Of a stretch of 12,210 bases of DNA, positions 1 through 6,246 are shown one piece after another. The notes under the pieces were generated by a model that was not told where the DNA came from, did not search any database, and was given only the letters and a program-made list of their open reading frames with translations. Position numbers and translations under genes: made by a program. This DNA is from Christensenella sp. UBA1431. Its GTDB lineage: Bacteria > Bacillota > Clostridia > Christensenellales > UBA1431. The DNA is taken from assembly GCA_002329665.1 (NCBI GenBank), contig DCTV01000020.1:597-12806 (forward strand), read 5' to 3'. Every line of letters begins with the position of its first letter. Positions within the stretch are counted from its first letter, which is position 1.

Positions 1-1232
1 CGGGTCGGTTCGATGTTTCGCGTGTGTTCCACCCTCTCCCATGTGATGTCGTTGAGCTTGAAGACCGACATCACGTTGATGAAGACCCATGAAAGCAGGA
101 ACACAGGGTAGGACAACAGGCCTCTGAAACACCTTGCGAGCGTCAGCCGTTTTTCGATCAGCATCGTCACGACGACCTGGGCGATGGGCATGCAGATGGT
201 AAAAAGGAAGAAGCAGAGCGCAAAGGTGAATACCGCCGATTCGTTCGTGAAGCCTATCTGTATGCCGACGAGGTAAACGAACAGCAAAAGGAAGGAAATG
301 AAGAGCATGGGCATGCCGGAGATATACAGGAGGGTGTCCACTATCGTGAGGTTCCCGTGCTTGAACAGTGCCTTTATTAGCGTCGGGAAATATGCGGTGA
401 AGCACTGCAGATGCCCTACGGACCACCTCAGCCGCTGTTTATAGGACTGCCTGAACTTCAGGGGCTGTTCGTCGTATACGATGGCGTCCGTCGCCCAGCC
501 GATCTTGCGGCCCTTGGCGATATTGATAATGGAGAATTCGATGTCCTCCGTCATGGTCTTCGTATGCCAGCCGCCCTGTTCCCTGAGGACTTTCATGCTT
601 ACCATGAACCCCGTCCCGTTGATCAGCGGAGAGAGCCCCAGGTTATACCGGGGAAGGTGGTAGAGCAGGTTGTTGGACCAGTAATGGAAAGAATAGCTGA
701 TGCTTATCCAGTTGTCGATGGGGTTTTTCATGTCCCTGTAACCCTGTACGATCTCCTCGCCGCAGCAGAGTTTGTGGTTCATGGCCCTGAAGAAACCGGC
801 GTCCACGATGTTGTCGGCGTCGAATACGCAGAACGCGTCGTAGGCGTAGGGCTTTTGCGAGAGTATCTGGGCAAAGAACCATTCCAGCGCGTAGCCCTTG
901 CCCAGATGGGTCGGATTGAAACGCTCATAGACGTTCACGCCCAGCGAACGCGCGATGTTTACGGTATTGTCCGTACAGTTGTCTGCGATGACGTAGATAT
1001 CGATGAGCTCCCGCGGGTAATCCTGGTTCAGGAGGCTCAAAAGCAGTGCCCGTATCACCCGTTCCTCATTGCGTGCACAGACGACAGCCATAAACCGGTG
1101 ATTCTTCAGCGGAATGATTGGCCGTGGTTTTTTGCTTCGTCTGCAAAATAATGTGATTATGATCTGATATGCCGCAACAACCGATATGAATACCAGGTAC
1201 GGCAACAGCATCAAAAAAAATGGCTTACTCAT
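1..1232 (-). CDS. Membrane-bound family 2 glycosyltransferase, 3' end beyond the window
   Basis: This is a processive-type GT2 glycosyltransferase of the cellulose/PNAG/hyaluronan-synthase fold, expected to add sugars from nucleotide-sugar donors at the cytosolic face of the membrane. The reading frame is open from an ATG at 1232 to the window edge (about 410 residues) and is preceded by an in-frame TGA. An N-terminal membrane segment (about residues 6-29) is followed by the catalytic domain: CARNEE near 52-57, ADNCTDNT near 83-90, the DAD metal-binding motif at 138-140, the TED motif at 228-230 (catalytic base) and QRLRW at 266-270 (acceptor/product binding). At least three hydrophobic segments follow, and the last visible residues (WERVEHTRN) resemble the normal family C-terminus, so little is missing. 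The SD is weak (GGTGAG only 2 bases from ATG). The product cannot be told from sequence; there is no PilZ domain in the visible part. The gene is divergent from the DUF1015 gene and appears less GC-biased than its neighbours. Confidence 0.9.
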   Translation of the reverse strand, partial: MSKPFFLMLLPYLVFISVVAAYQIIITLFCRRSKKPRPIIPLKNHRFMAVVCARNEERVIRALLLSLLNQDYPRELIDIYVIADNCTDNTVNIARSLGVNVYERFNPTHLGKGYALEWFFAQILSQKPYAYDAFCVFDADNIVDAGFFRAMNHKLCCGEEIVQGYRDMKNPIDNWISISYSFHYWSNNLLYHLPRYNLGLSPLINGTGFMVSMKVLREQGGWHTKTMTEDIEFSIINIAKGRKIGWATDAIVYDEQPLKFRQSYKQRLRWSVGHLQCFTAYFPTLIKALFKHGNLTIVDTLLYISGMPMLFISFLLLFVYLVGIQIGFTNESAVFTFALCFFLFTICMPIAQVVVTMLIEKRLTLARCFRGLLSYPVFLLSWVFINVMSVFKLNDITWERVEHTRNIEPT

Positions 1233-1283
1233 CGCTCACCAAAATCGCCGTCAAAATTGAATCGTCCCCAAGAACTATTCGGT

Positions 1284-1312
1284 ATATTATCACAGATATG
1301 GCTATTTTACAA
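1284..1312 (-). promoter_or_regulatory. Possible promoter of the glycosyltransferase gene
   Basis: On the minus strand TTGTAA (1312-1307) and TAATAT (1289-1284) are separated by 17 bases. Each matches the sigma-70/A consensus at four of six positions. GATAAT overlaps the -10 but gives a poorer spacing of 15. The leader would be about 45 bases. This is a weak call, made because the gap must hold a promoter for the divergent gene and this is the best AT-rich candidate. Confidence 0.25.
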
Positions 1313-1403
1313 GCTGCAAGCGGAATTAATAATCTGTCGTATGCTGCGGACGGGGCGAATATTATCGAAAAAAAGGGACGCACCGGCCCTAATGCCACAG
1401 CGA

Positions 1404-1430
1404 TTGACGTATTGCCGGATTCGATATAAA
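1404..1430 (+). promoter_or_regulatory. Candidate promoter for the DUF1015-lysC transcript
   Basis: TTGACG (1404-1409) is followed after 15 bases by TATAAA (1425-1430); each matches consensus at five of six positions. The spacing is short; a 17-base spacing would use TAAACT. The start site would fall near 1437, about 60 bases before the DUF1015 start codon. The rest of the divergent gap 1233-1498 is AT-rich and shows no convincing RNA structure or terminator. Confidence 0.42.
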
Positions 1431-1498
1431 CTGATTGTTGGCACAGTCTTGATTCGAAGGTTTGCCGGGCTTTTCCGGGATACAGTGGGGGTTATGAT

Positions 1499-2806
1499 TT
1501 GGAAGAAGTACAGCGGAGACTGGGGATTCGCATCCCCGGCGTCCTGTTGCCGTCTGCGGGGACGGACCTTTATAAATGGGCGGTCATCGCCTGCGACCAG
1601 TTCACCTCGCAGCCCGAGTACTGGGAGGACGCGGCACGGATCGTCGGGGACGCGCCCTCGACGCTGCACATGATCTACCCCGAAGTCTATCTGGGAGAAA
1701 AGGACGAATCGCAAAGGATCGACGCGATCGTCGCGGCGATGGAACGTTACCTTCAAAACGGCGTCCTGAGAGAATACCCGCCCGGCGTTATCGTCACATG
1801 GCGCCGGAACGCATCGGGCACGCTGGTGCGCAAGGGCGTCATGCTCAGCGTGGACCTCGAATGCTACGATTATGAAGAAGGGTCCGCGTCGATCATCCGC
1901 GCGACCGAGGGAACGATAAAGGAGAGGATTCCGCCGCGCCTTCGCATCCGGTCCCGCGCGCCCGTCGACCTGCCCCACGTGATGATGCTCGTCGACGACG
2001 CCTGCCATACCGTGATCGAGCCGATGTACGCGCGTGCCAATAAGGCTGAGCCCGTATACGACACGGAACTCATGCTGGGGGGAGGACACGTTCGCGCGTG
2101 GCACGTGACGGACCCCGGCGCGATCGAACGGATGCTTCTAGCGCTGGACGCGCTGCTGAAAGCGTCCGAGGCCCGGAGCCCGGGCGCGCCGATGCTGTTT
2201 GCGGTCGGGGACGGCAACCATTCGCTGGCCGCCGCGAAGGCGCATTGGGAAAACGTGAAGCGTTCGATCGCGAAGGACGCCGCAGGCGAACACCCTGCAA
2301 GGTTCGCGCTTTGTGAAATCCTGAACCTCTACGACGAAGGCATACGGATGGAGCCCATCCATCGGCTGCTCTTCGATGTCGATACGGATAAGGCCCTCTC
2401 GTTCCTTATCGGATTCTACCACGATAAGGGGATGAAGGCGCGCTTATTGAAGCCCGGCGAAACCGTATCGGCCGGGCAGGCGCTCGAGTATTCGGCGGGA
2501 TCGGGTCCGGGGATGATGCATATTGCGGACCCTCGGAATAGCGTCGTGGCCGATACCCTGCAGGCAGGTCTCGACGCCCTGCTCGGCGCGTTCCCAAAGG
2601 CGCGCATCGATTATATTCACGGGCGGGACGCGCTCGAAGCGCTTTCGAAGGCCCCCGGATGCCTGGGATTCCTGCTGCCGCAGATCAGGAAGGACACCCT
2701 GTTCTCGACGGTCATGAAAGGCGGCGTGCTCCCGCGCAAGGCGTTTTCGATCGGCGAAGCGGACGAGAAACGCTATTATATGGAAGGCAAGCGCATCCGC
2801 CCCTGA
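1499..2806 (+). CDS. DUF1015 family protein (COG4198)
   Basis: This is a conserved protein of unknown biochemical function. Family members are commonly found next to serC and serA in Firmicutes and other anaerobes. The 435-residue length and full colinearity with the family are visible: the N-terminal block GIRIPGVLLPSAGTDLYKWA then ACDQFTSQPEYW (about 9-42) and DAPSTLH (51-57), the central RATEGTIKERIPPRL (134-148), the hallmark GDGNHSLAAAKAHWE (237-251), and NLYDEGIRMEPIHRLLF near 276-292. The start is TTG at 1499 with a GTGGGGG ribosome binding site (1486-1491) about 7 bases upstream. An ATG at 1494 is out of frame, and no in-frame ATG or GTG exists back to the stop at 1427. No signal peptide or membrane segment is seen, so it should be cytosolic. 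It lies 70 bases before aspartate kinase on the same strand without an intervening terminator, so co-transcription is likely. The family call is firm; the role is not known. Confidence 0.9.
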   Translation: MEEVQRRLGIRIPGVLLPSAGTDLYKWAVIACDQFTSQPEYWEDAARIVGDAPSTLHMIYPEVYLGEKDESQRIDAIVAAMERYLQNGVLREYPPGVIVTWRRNASGTLVRKGVMLSVDLECYDYEEGSASIIRATEGTIKERIPPRLRIRSRAPVDLPHVMMLVDDACHTVIEPMYARANKAEPVYDTELMLGGGHVRAWHVTDPGAIERMLLALDALLKASEARSPGAPMLFAVGDGNHSLAAAKAHWENVKRSIAKDAAGEHPARFALCEILNLYDEGIRMEPIHRLLFDVDTDKALSFLIGFYHDKGMKARLLKPGETVSAGQALEYSAGSGPGMMHIADPRNSVVADTLQAGLDALLGAFPKARIDYIHGRDALEALSKAPGCLGFLLPQIRKDTLFSTVMKGGVLPRKAFSIGEADEKRYYMEGKRIRP

Positions 2807-2876
2807 CGGGGAACGCTGCAAAGACGGTTCCGGCCTGCGGGTTGCGTTACACCAATCAGATATGGAGGCTACATAC

Positions 2877-4190
2877 ATGGGCTGCAAGGTAGCAAAATTC
2901 GGCGGAAGCTCGCTGGCGTGCGCGGAACGATTCGCGCGCGTGCGCGAAATCATATCGGAGGACCCCGAGCGCGTCTACGTGGTCCCGTCGGCGCCCGGGA
3001 AACACGGCGACGACGTCGAAAAGATCACGGACATGCTCTACTCGGCGCAGGAAAACGCCGGGAGCGAAAAGTTTGACGAAATCTTCGGCCGTATCGATAA
3101 ACGGTTTACCGACATCGTTGCGCAACTCGGCCTCGGGCTGGACATAAGACCGCATCTCGATACCGTCCGCGAGAACATCCTCGGCGGCCTGGGCCCCGAC
3201 TACGCGGCCAGCCGCGGGGAATACCTCTGCGGCATCATACTTGCGGAGTACCTCGGGTACGCGTTCGTGGACGCGGCGGAAGTGGTATGCTTCGACCAGA
3301 AAGGCAGGTTCGACGCGGACAGGACGCAGAGAGTCATGGCCGCCCGCCTGAAAAAGGACCGCCCCGCCGTTATCCCGGGATTCTACGGCGCGATGCCGGA
3401 CGGCGGGATCAGGACGTTTTCGCGCGGCGGGTCGGATATCACAGGCGCTCTCGTGTCGCGGGCCGTGCAGGCGTCGGTCTACGAGAACTGGACGGACGTG
3501 CCCGGCTTCATGGTGGCCGACCCGCGCATCGTCCCGGAGTCGAAGGTGATCGAATACGTCACGTACAAAGAACTCAGGGAGCTTTCGTACATGGGCGCGT
3601 CCGTGCTCCATGAAGACGCTATCTTCCCGGTACGCGTAGAGGGGATACCGATCCACGTGCGCAATACGAATACGCCCGCCAAGCGGGGGACGATGATCGT
3701 CAAGGACCTTCCCGAAGGGTACGACTCCGGCACTGTCACCGGCATCGCGGGGCGGAAAGGGTTTACGGTCATCGCCATAGAGAAGGCGCTGATGAACGCC
3801 GAAGTCGGGTTCGGCCGCCGCGTGCTGTGGGTGCTCGAACGCCACGGCGTCTCCTTCGAACATATGCCGACGGGGATAGACACGCTCTCGCTGGTGATCT
3901 CGGATACGGAGCTGGACGGCAAGCTCGATACGATTCTGGAGGATCTGTGGGCGCAGTGCAACCCGGACTCCATCGAGGCGTTCACCAACATGGGCGTCAT
4001 CGCAACGGTCGGCCAGGGGATGATCCGAAGGGTCGGGATCGCCGCCAGGCTGTTCACGGCGCTCGCGAACGAATCGGTGAACGTGCGCATGATCGACCAG
4101 GGGTCCAGCGAACTCAACATCATCGTGGGCGTCGAGAACGAAGATTTCGAAAAGGCGGTGCGCGCGATCTACCGTGCGTTCGTGGAGTAG
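2877..4190 (+). CDS. lysC: Aspartate kinase (monofunctional, two ACT domains)
   Basis: Aspartokinase phosphorylates L-aspartate with ATP to 4-phospho-aspartate, the first step towards lysine, diaminopimelate, threonine and methionine. The 437-residue protein starts with the amino acid kinase motif KFGGSS (7-12), followed by VPSAPGK (36-42), SRGE (113-116) and SRGGSDITGAL (182-192). VADPRIV near 213-219 and YMGASVLHEDAIFPV near 238-252 are also typical. Two C-terminal ACT domains (about 291-365 and 374-437, with GQGM, GIAARLF and QGSSELNI) are the usual site of allosteric feedback by lysine and/or threonine. I chose ATG 2877 because TGGAGG at 2863-2868 lies 8 bases upstream; the in-frame ATG at 2862 would overlap that site. 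There is no homoserine dehydrogenase fusion, and the 70-base upstream gap is too short for a lysine riboswitch. Which amino acid inhibits it cannot be read from sequence. Confidence 0.95.
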   Translation: MGCKVAKFGGSSLACAERFARVREIISEDPERVYVVPSAPGKHGDDVEKITDMLYSAQENAGSEKFDEIFGRIDKRFTDIVAQLGLGLDIRPHLDTVRENILGGLGPDYAASRGEYLCGIILAEYLGYAFVDAAEVVCFDQKGRFDADRTQRVMAARLKKDRPAVIPGFYGAMPDGGIRTFSRGGSDITGALVSRAVQASVYENWTDVPGFMVADPRIVPESKVIEYVTYKELRELSYMGASVLHEDAIFPVRVEGIPIHVRNTNTPAKRGTMIVKDLPEGYDSGTVTGIAGRKGFTVIAIEKALMNAEVGFGRRVLWVLERHGVSFEHMPTGIDTLSLVISDTELDGKLDTILEDLWAQCNPDSIEAFTNMGVIATVGQGMIRRVGIAARLFTALANESVNVRMIDQGSSELNIIVGVENEDFEKAVRAIYRAFVE

Positions 4191-4207
4191 CGCGGTGGAT
4201 GCTAAGG

Positions 4208-4258
4208 CGGGTCTTTTACGGGCTGTGCCCGGGAAGACCCGACCCACGGCTTCGGTCG
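4208..4258 (+). other. Structured 3' region of lysC (nested hairpin plus UUCG hairpin)
   Basis: CGGGTCTT (4208-4215) pairs perfectly with AAGACCCG (4234-4241). Inside it CGGGC (4219-4223) pairs with GCCCG (4227-4231) around a TGT loop. A small CGGC-TTCG-GTCG hairpin follows at 4247-4258. The heptamer CCCGGGA occurs at 4228 and again at 4264. The element starts about 18 bases after the lysC stop and precedes the terminator. It matches no RNA family I can name; it may protect the 3' end or simply be GC-rich intergenic structure. Confidence 0.4.
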
Positions 4259-4282
4259 CTAATCCCGGGACGTTTGTAATCT

Positions 4283-4310
4283 GTGCCCTTTACGCTAAAG
4301 GGCGCTTTTT
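4283..4310 (+). terminator. Intrinsic terminator after lysC
   Basis: GCCCTTTA (4285-4292) and TAAAGGGC (4296-4303) form a perfect 8-bp stem with a CGC loop, extendable by a G-U and a G-C pair to 4283/4305, and lead into TTTTT at 4306-4310. It separates the DUF1015-lysC unit from the PII-like/antiporter unit. Confidence 0.75.
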
Positions 4311-4332
4311 ACTGCTTGGCGGTGGCGCCGGT

Positions 4333-4361
4333 TTGAATTCCGCGGCGATTGGTGCTATTAT
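4333..4361 (+). promoter_or_regulatory. Promoter of the PII-like/antiporter operon
   Basis: TTGAAT (4333-4338) and TATTAT (4356-4361) are separated by exactly 17 bases. They lie between the lysC terminator and the PII-like gene, with a predicted start near 4368 and a leader of about 30 bases. The initial transcribed region carries the small inverted repeat ACAA-G-TTGT (4365-4373), which may be chance. Confidence 0.55.
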
Positions 4362-4396
4362 TAACAAGTTGTGATTTTTATGCGCAGGAGCGTTTG

Positions 4397-4744
4397 ATGA
4401 TGAAGCTGTTTGTTTTGGTGCTCAACAAGACGGAAAAGCTCGAGGCTCTGCTTAAGGAGTTCCTACGCGAGGAGATCTGCGGCGCCACCGTGCTCCAGAG
4501 CACAGGGATGGCCAGGGTCCTCTCGGACTACGATGACGAAGACGTGCCGTTTCTTACGTCTATCAAGACGGTTCTTCGTCCCGATAGGGAGAAGAACCTT
4601 ACGATATTCACGGTTTTGCGGGATGAACAGGTACAGGGGGCTGTCGCCGCGGTCCAGAGAGTCGTGGGGGATCTGGGGTGCAAGGATACCGGGATTGTCT
4701 TCTGCGTGCCTGTTGATTTTGCAAAGGGGTTAGAAGAAGATTGA
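4397..4744 (+). CDS. PII-superfamily small protein encoded with an antiporter
   Basis: This 115-residue protein has the size and pattern of the PII/GlnB superfamily: a first beta strand KLFVLVLN near the N-terminus, GATVLQSTGMARVL in the second strand before the T-loop region, and a last strand block TGIVFCVPVD near 100-109 that resembles the GKIFVxPV end of PII proteins. The classical uridylylated T-loop tyrosine context and the GDGK nucleotide-binding B-loop are not evident, so it is a PII-like protein and not a standard GlnB/GlnK. Starts at ATG 4397 or ATG 4400 are both possible; AGGAG at 4386-4390 is 6 or 9 bases away. A longer frame from 4349 lacks this support. Its TGA overlaps the TTG start of the antiporter by four bases, so the two should be translationally coupled. 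A likely role is sensing a small molecule or nucleotide and controlling the antiporter; that is inference from context. Confidence 0.72.
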   Translation: MMKLFVLVLNKTEKLEALLKEFLREEICGATVLQSTGMARVLSDYDDEDVPFLTSIKTVLRPDREKNLTIFTVLRDEQVQGAVAAVQRVVGDLGCKDTGIVFCVPVDFAKGLEED

Positions 4745-5958
4745 ACAACTTGATTTTCATTGTGGCGGCGGCGGTGCTCAGCGGCCTTATTTTCGGGCGC
4801 CTGGCCAAGCTGGTAAAGCTCCCCAATGTTACGGGGTATTTGATAGCGGGCCTCATACTGGGGCCCAGCGTGCTGAATATCGTTCCCGAAGCCATGGTCA
4901 GGGATTTCGCGGTGGTCTCCGAAATGGCGCTCGGTTTCATTGCCTTCACGATAGGCTTCAACTTCAAGCGCAGCTACTTCAGGGAAGTCGGTGCCGCGCC
5001 GGTCATTATCGCCATAGCCGAATCGTTCGGGGCGATCATACTGATAATCGCCACGATGATCCTGCTCGGGTTCGATCCGGCGCTGGCCATCCTTTTGGGC
5101 GCAATAGCCGCCGCGACCGCACCGGCGGAGACCATCATGGTCGTGAAACAGTACGATGCGAAAGGACCGGTCACCTCCATGCTTCTGAGCGTGGCCGCGT
5201 TCGACGACGCGGTCGCCCTGATCGCCTTCGGAATCGCTGCGACCATCGCAAAGGTCATGGTTTCCCATGCGGCCATAACAATTCTATCGGTTTTGCAGCC
5301 GCTGTATGAAGTGTGTGTATCTCTGGTGCTCGGCGCCGCCCTTGCCGTGCTGATGAAGCTGCTCCTTCGCTGGTTCAAAAAGCCGCGCAACCGACTGAGC
5401 ATAACCGTGGCCTCTATTTTTTTTGCCGTCTGGCTGGCCGATCTGGTCAATGGCTCGCCGCTGCTGGCGTGCATGGCGCTGGGGGGCGTGCTCACCAATA
5501 TATTCGATGATATGGACAGCATTTCCGAGGTTTCCGACGGTTTCACGCCGCCCTTGTATATCCTGTTCTTTTTCATGTCGGGAGCCGGTTTCGACGTCGC
5601 GGCGCTCGGGAGCGTCGGCCTGATCGGGATCGTTTATATCCTTGTGCGCGTCGCCGGCAAAATCGCCGGGGCCTGGTTCGGCGCAAAGATTACGAAGTCG
5701 GATCGAAACATCCGCAGATACCTCGGCCCGACGCTGATACCTCAGGCCGGGGTCGCCATCGGCCTGTTGATGGTAGCGGGCGCGATCCTGCCGGAATACG
5801 CCAAAGCGATGAACGTGGTCATACTCAGCGCAACTTTCCTGTATTCCGTCACCGGGCCGTCGATCGCGAAAGCGTCGCTGGTCAGGGCCGGCGAGATCGA
5901 GCTCGCCAAAAAAGAGGAAAAAAAGTGCGTCAAAGCCCACCCGTCGCTGAAAAAATAA
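4741..5958 (+). CDS. CPA2-type cation:proton antiporter without C-terminal RCK domain
   Basis: This 405-residue integral membrane protein of the Na+/H+ exchanger (CPA2, KefB/NapA-like) superfamily exchanges monovalent cations for protons. Hydrophobic segments run through almost the whole length, about 11-13 in number. LPNVTGYLIAGLILGPS (27-43) is the conserved early motif. AFDDAVALIAF carries the paired aspartates D155-D156 of the ion-binding site, the form linked in this superfamily to electrogenic exchange. RVAGKIAGAWFGA (303-315) supplies the conserved basic residue, and IPQAGVAIGL (333-342) is also typical. The protein ends in a short lysine-rich tail, so the TrkA-N/RCK regulatory domain found in Kef systems is missing. 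The start is TTG at 4741, inside the overlapping stop of the PII-like gene; no strong SD of its own is seen, which fits translational coupling. Ion specificity (Na+, K+ or other) cannot be assigned. Confidence 0.88.
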   Translation: MNNLIFIVAAAVLSGLIFGRLAKLVKLPNVTGYLIAGLILGPSVLNIVPEAMVRDFAVVSEMALGFIAFTIGFNFKRSYFREVGAAPVIIAIAESFGAIILIIATMILLGFDPALAILLGAIAAATAPAETIMVVKQYDAKGPVTSMLLSVAAFDDAVALIAFGIAATIAKVMVSHAAITILSVLQPLYEVCVSLVLGAALAVLMKLLLRWFKKPRNRLSITVASIFFAVWLADLVNGSPLLACMALGGVLTNIFDDMDSISEVSDGFTPPLYILFFFMSGAGFDVAALGSVGLIGIVYILVRVAGKIAGAWFGAKITKSDRNIRRYLGPTLIPQAGVAIGLLMVAGAILPEYAKAMNVVILSATFLYSVTGPSIAKASLVRAGEIELAKKEEKKCVKAHPSLKK

Positions 5959-5993
5959 ACTCTGCCGGGAAACCGCATACTTTTGCGGAATCG

Positions 5994-6016
5994 ACCTCCG
6001 GTTCCGGGGGTTTTTT
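5994..6016 (+). terminator. Intrinsic terminator after the antiporter gene
   Basis: CCTCCG (5995-6000) pairs with CGGGGG (6005-6010, one G-U pair) around a GTTC loop and is followed by six T residues (6011-6016). A further hairpin lies just upstream: CCGCA (5973-5977) with TGCGG (5984-5988). Confidence 0.7.
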
Positions 6017-6243
6017 GCGGGGCAAAGCTTATGGGTTTCGAAGGACTTCGGGCTTAAGGCGCTGAATACTGCATACGTTGTTGTGCTTTGCCGCAGTCTC
6101 CGGCGACCGGATGCCGTCTCGGCGAACGGAAGTATGGCAAACGCGATGCTTCGCGGGGTACAATGGAAGGGGCAATAAGCCCGCCGCGGGACCGCCGCAC
6201 GGGAAGCCTGCCCACCGAAGCCAACATCGGGAGGACTCGGGCA
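6017..6243 (+). other. Structured non-coding leader before the first membrane paralog
   Basis: This stretch is open in the frame of the downstream gene from a TTG at 6088, but the predicted extension is arginine/glycine-rich, has no counterpart in the paralog next door and has no good ribosome binding site, so I treat it as non-coding. It holds a perfect inverted repeat GGCAAAGC (6021-6028) / GCTTTGCC (6085-6092) around 56 bases, an internal palindrome CGAAGGACTTCG (6039-6050), and a GGGC/GCCC hairpin near 6168-6180. A TACAAT at about 6159 could be a -10 but has no matching -35. I recognise no known riboswitch class. Confidence 0.35.
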
Positions 6244-6246
6244 TTG
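6229..6246 (+). promoter_or_regulatory. Ribosome binding site that decides the start of paralog A
   Basis: GGGAGGA at 6229-6235 is followed after 8 bases by TTG at 6244. This is the best SD-start combination in the frame and places the first residue level with the ATG of the neighbouring paralog. Confidence 0.7.

Noticed and set aside
1220..1429. Small plus-strand frame (69 codons, or 43 from ATG 1298) with protein-like composition
   Set aside because: No ribosome binding site precedes either ATG, it overlaps the glycosyltransferase start antisense, and the stop falls within the likely -10 of the next gene. I recognise no homologous family.
2807..2876. Lysine riboswitch or T-box before lysC
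   Set aside because: The gap is only 70 bases, with no long leader and no characteristic T-box sequence.
2856..4247. Long minus-strand open frame opposite lysC
   Set aside because: It is antisense to a certain aspartate kinase; the arginine/histidine-rich composition is the usual mirror of GC-rich codons.
4365..4378. Second Rex-like site in the PII-like operon leader (TTAACAAGTTGTGA)
   Set aside because: The half-sites are in the wrong order and the spacer is one base, so it does not fit a Rex box; at most a short inverted repeat.
6088..6243. N-terminal extension of paralog A from TTG 6088 or ATG 6163
   Set aside because: The extension is arginine/glycine-rich, absent from the neighbouring paralog, and lacks a ribosome binding site as good as the one before TTG 6244.
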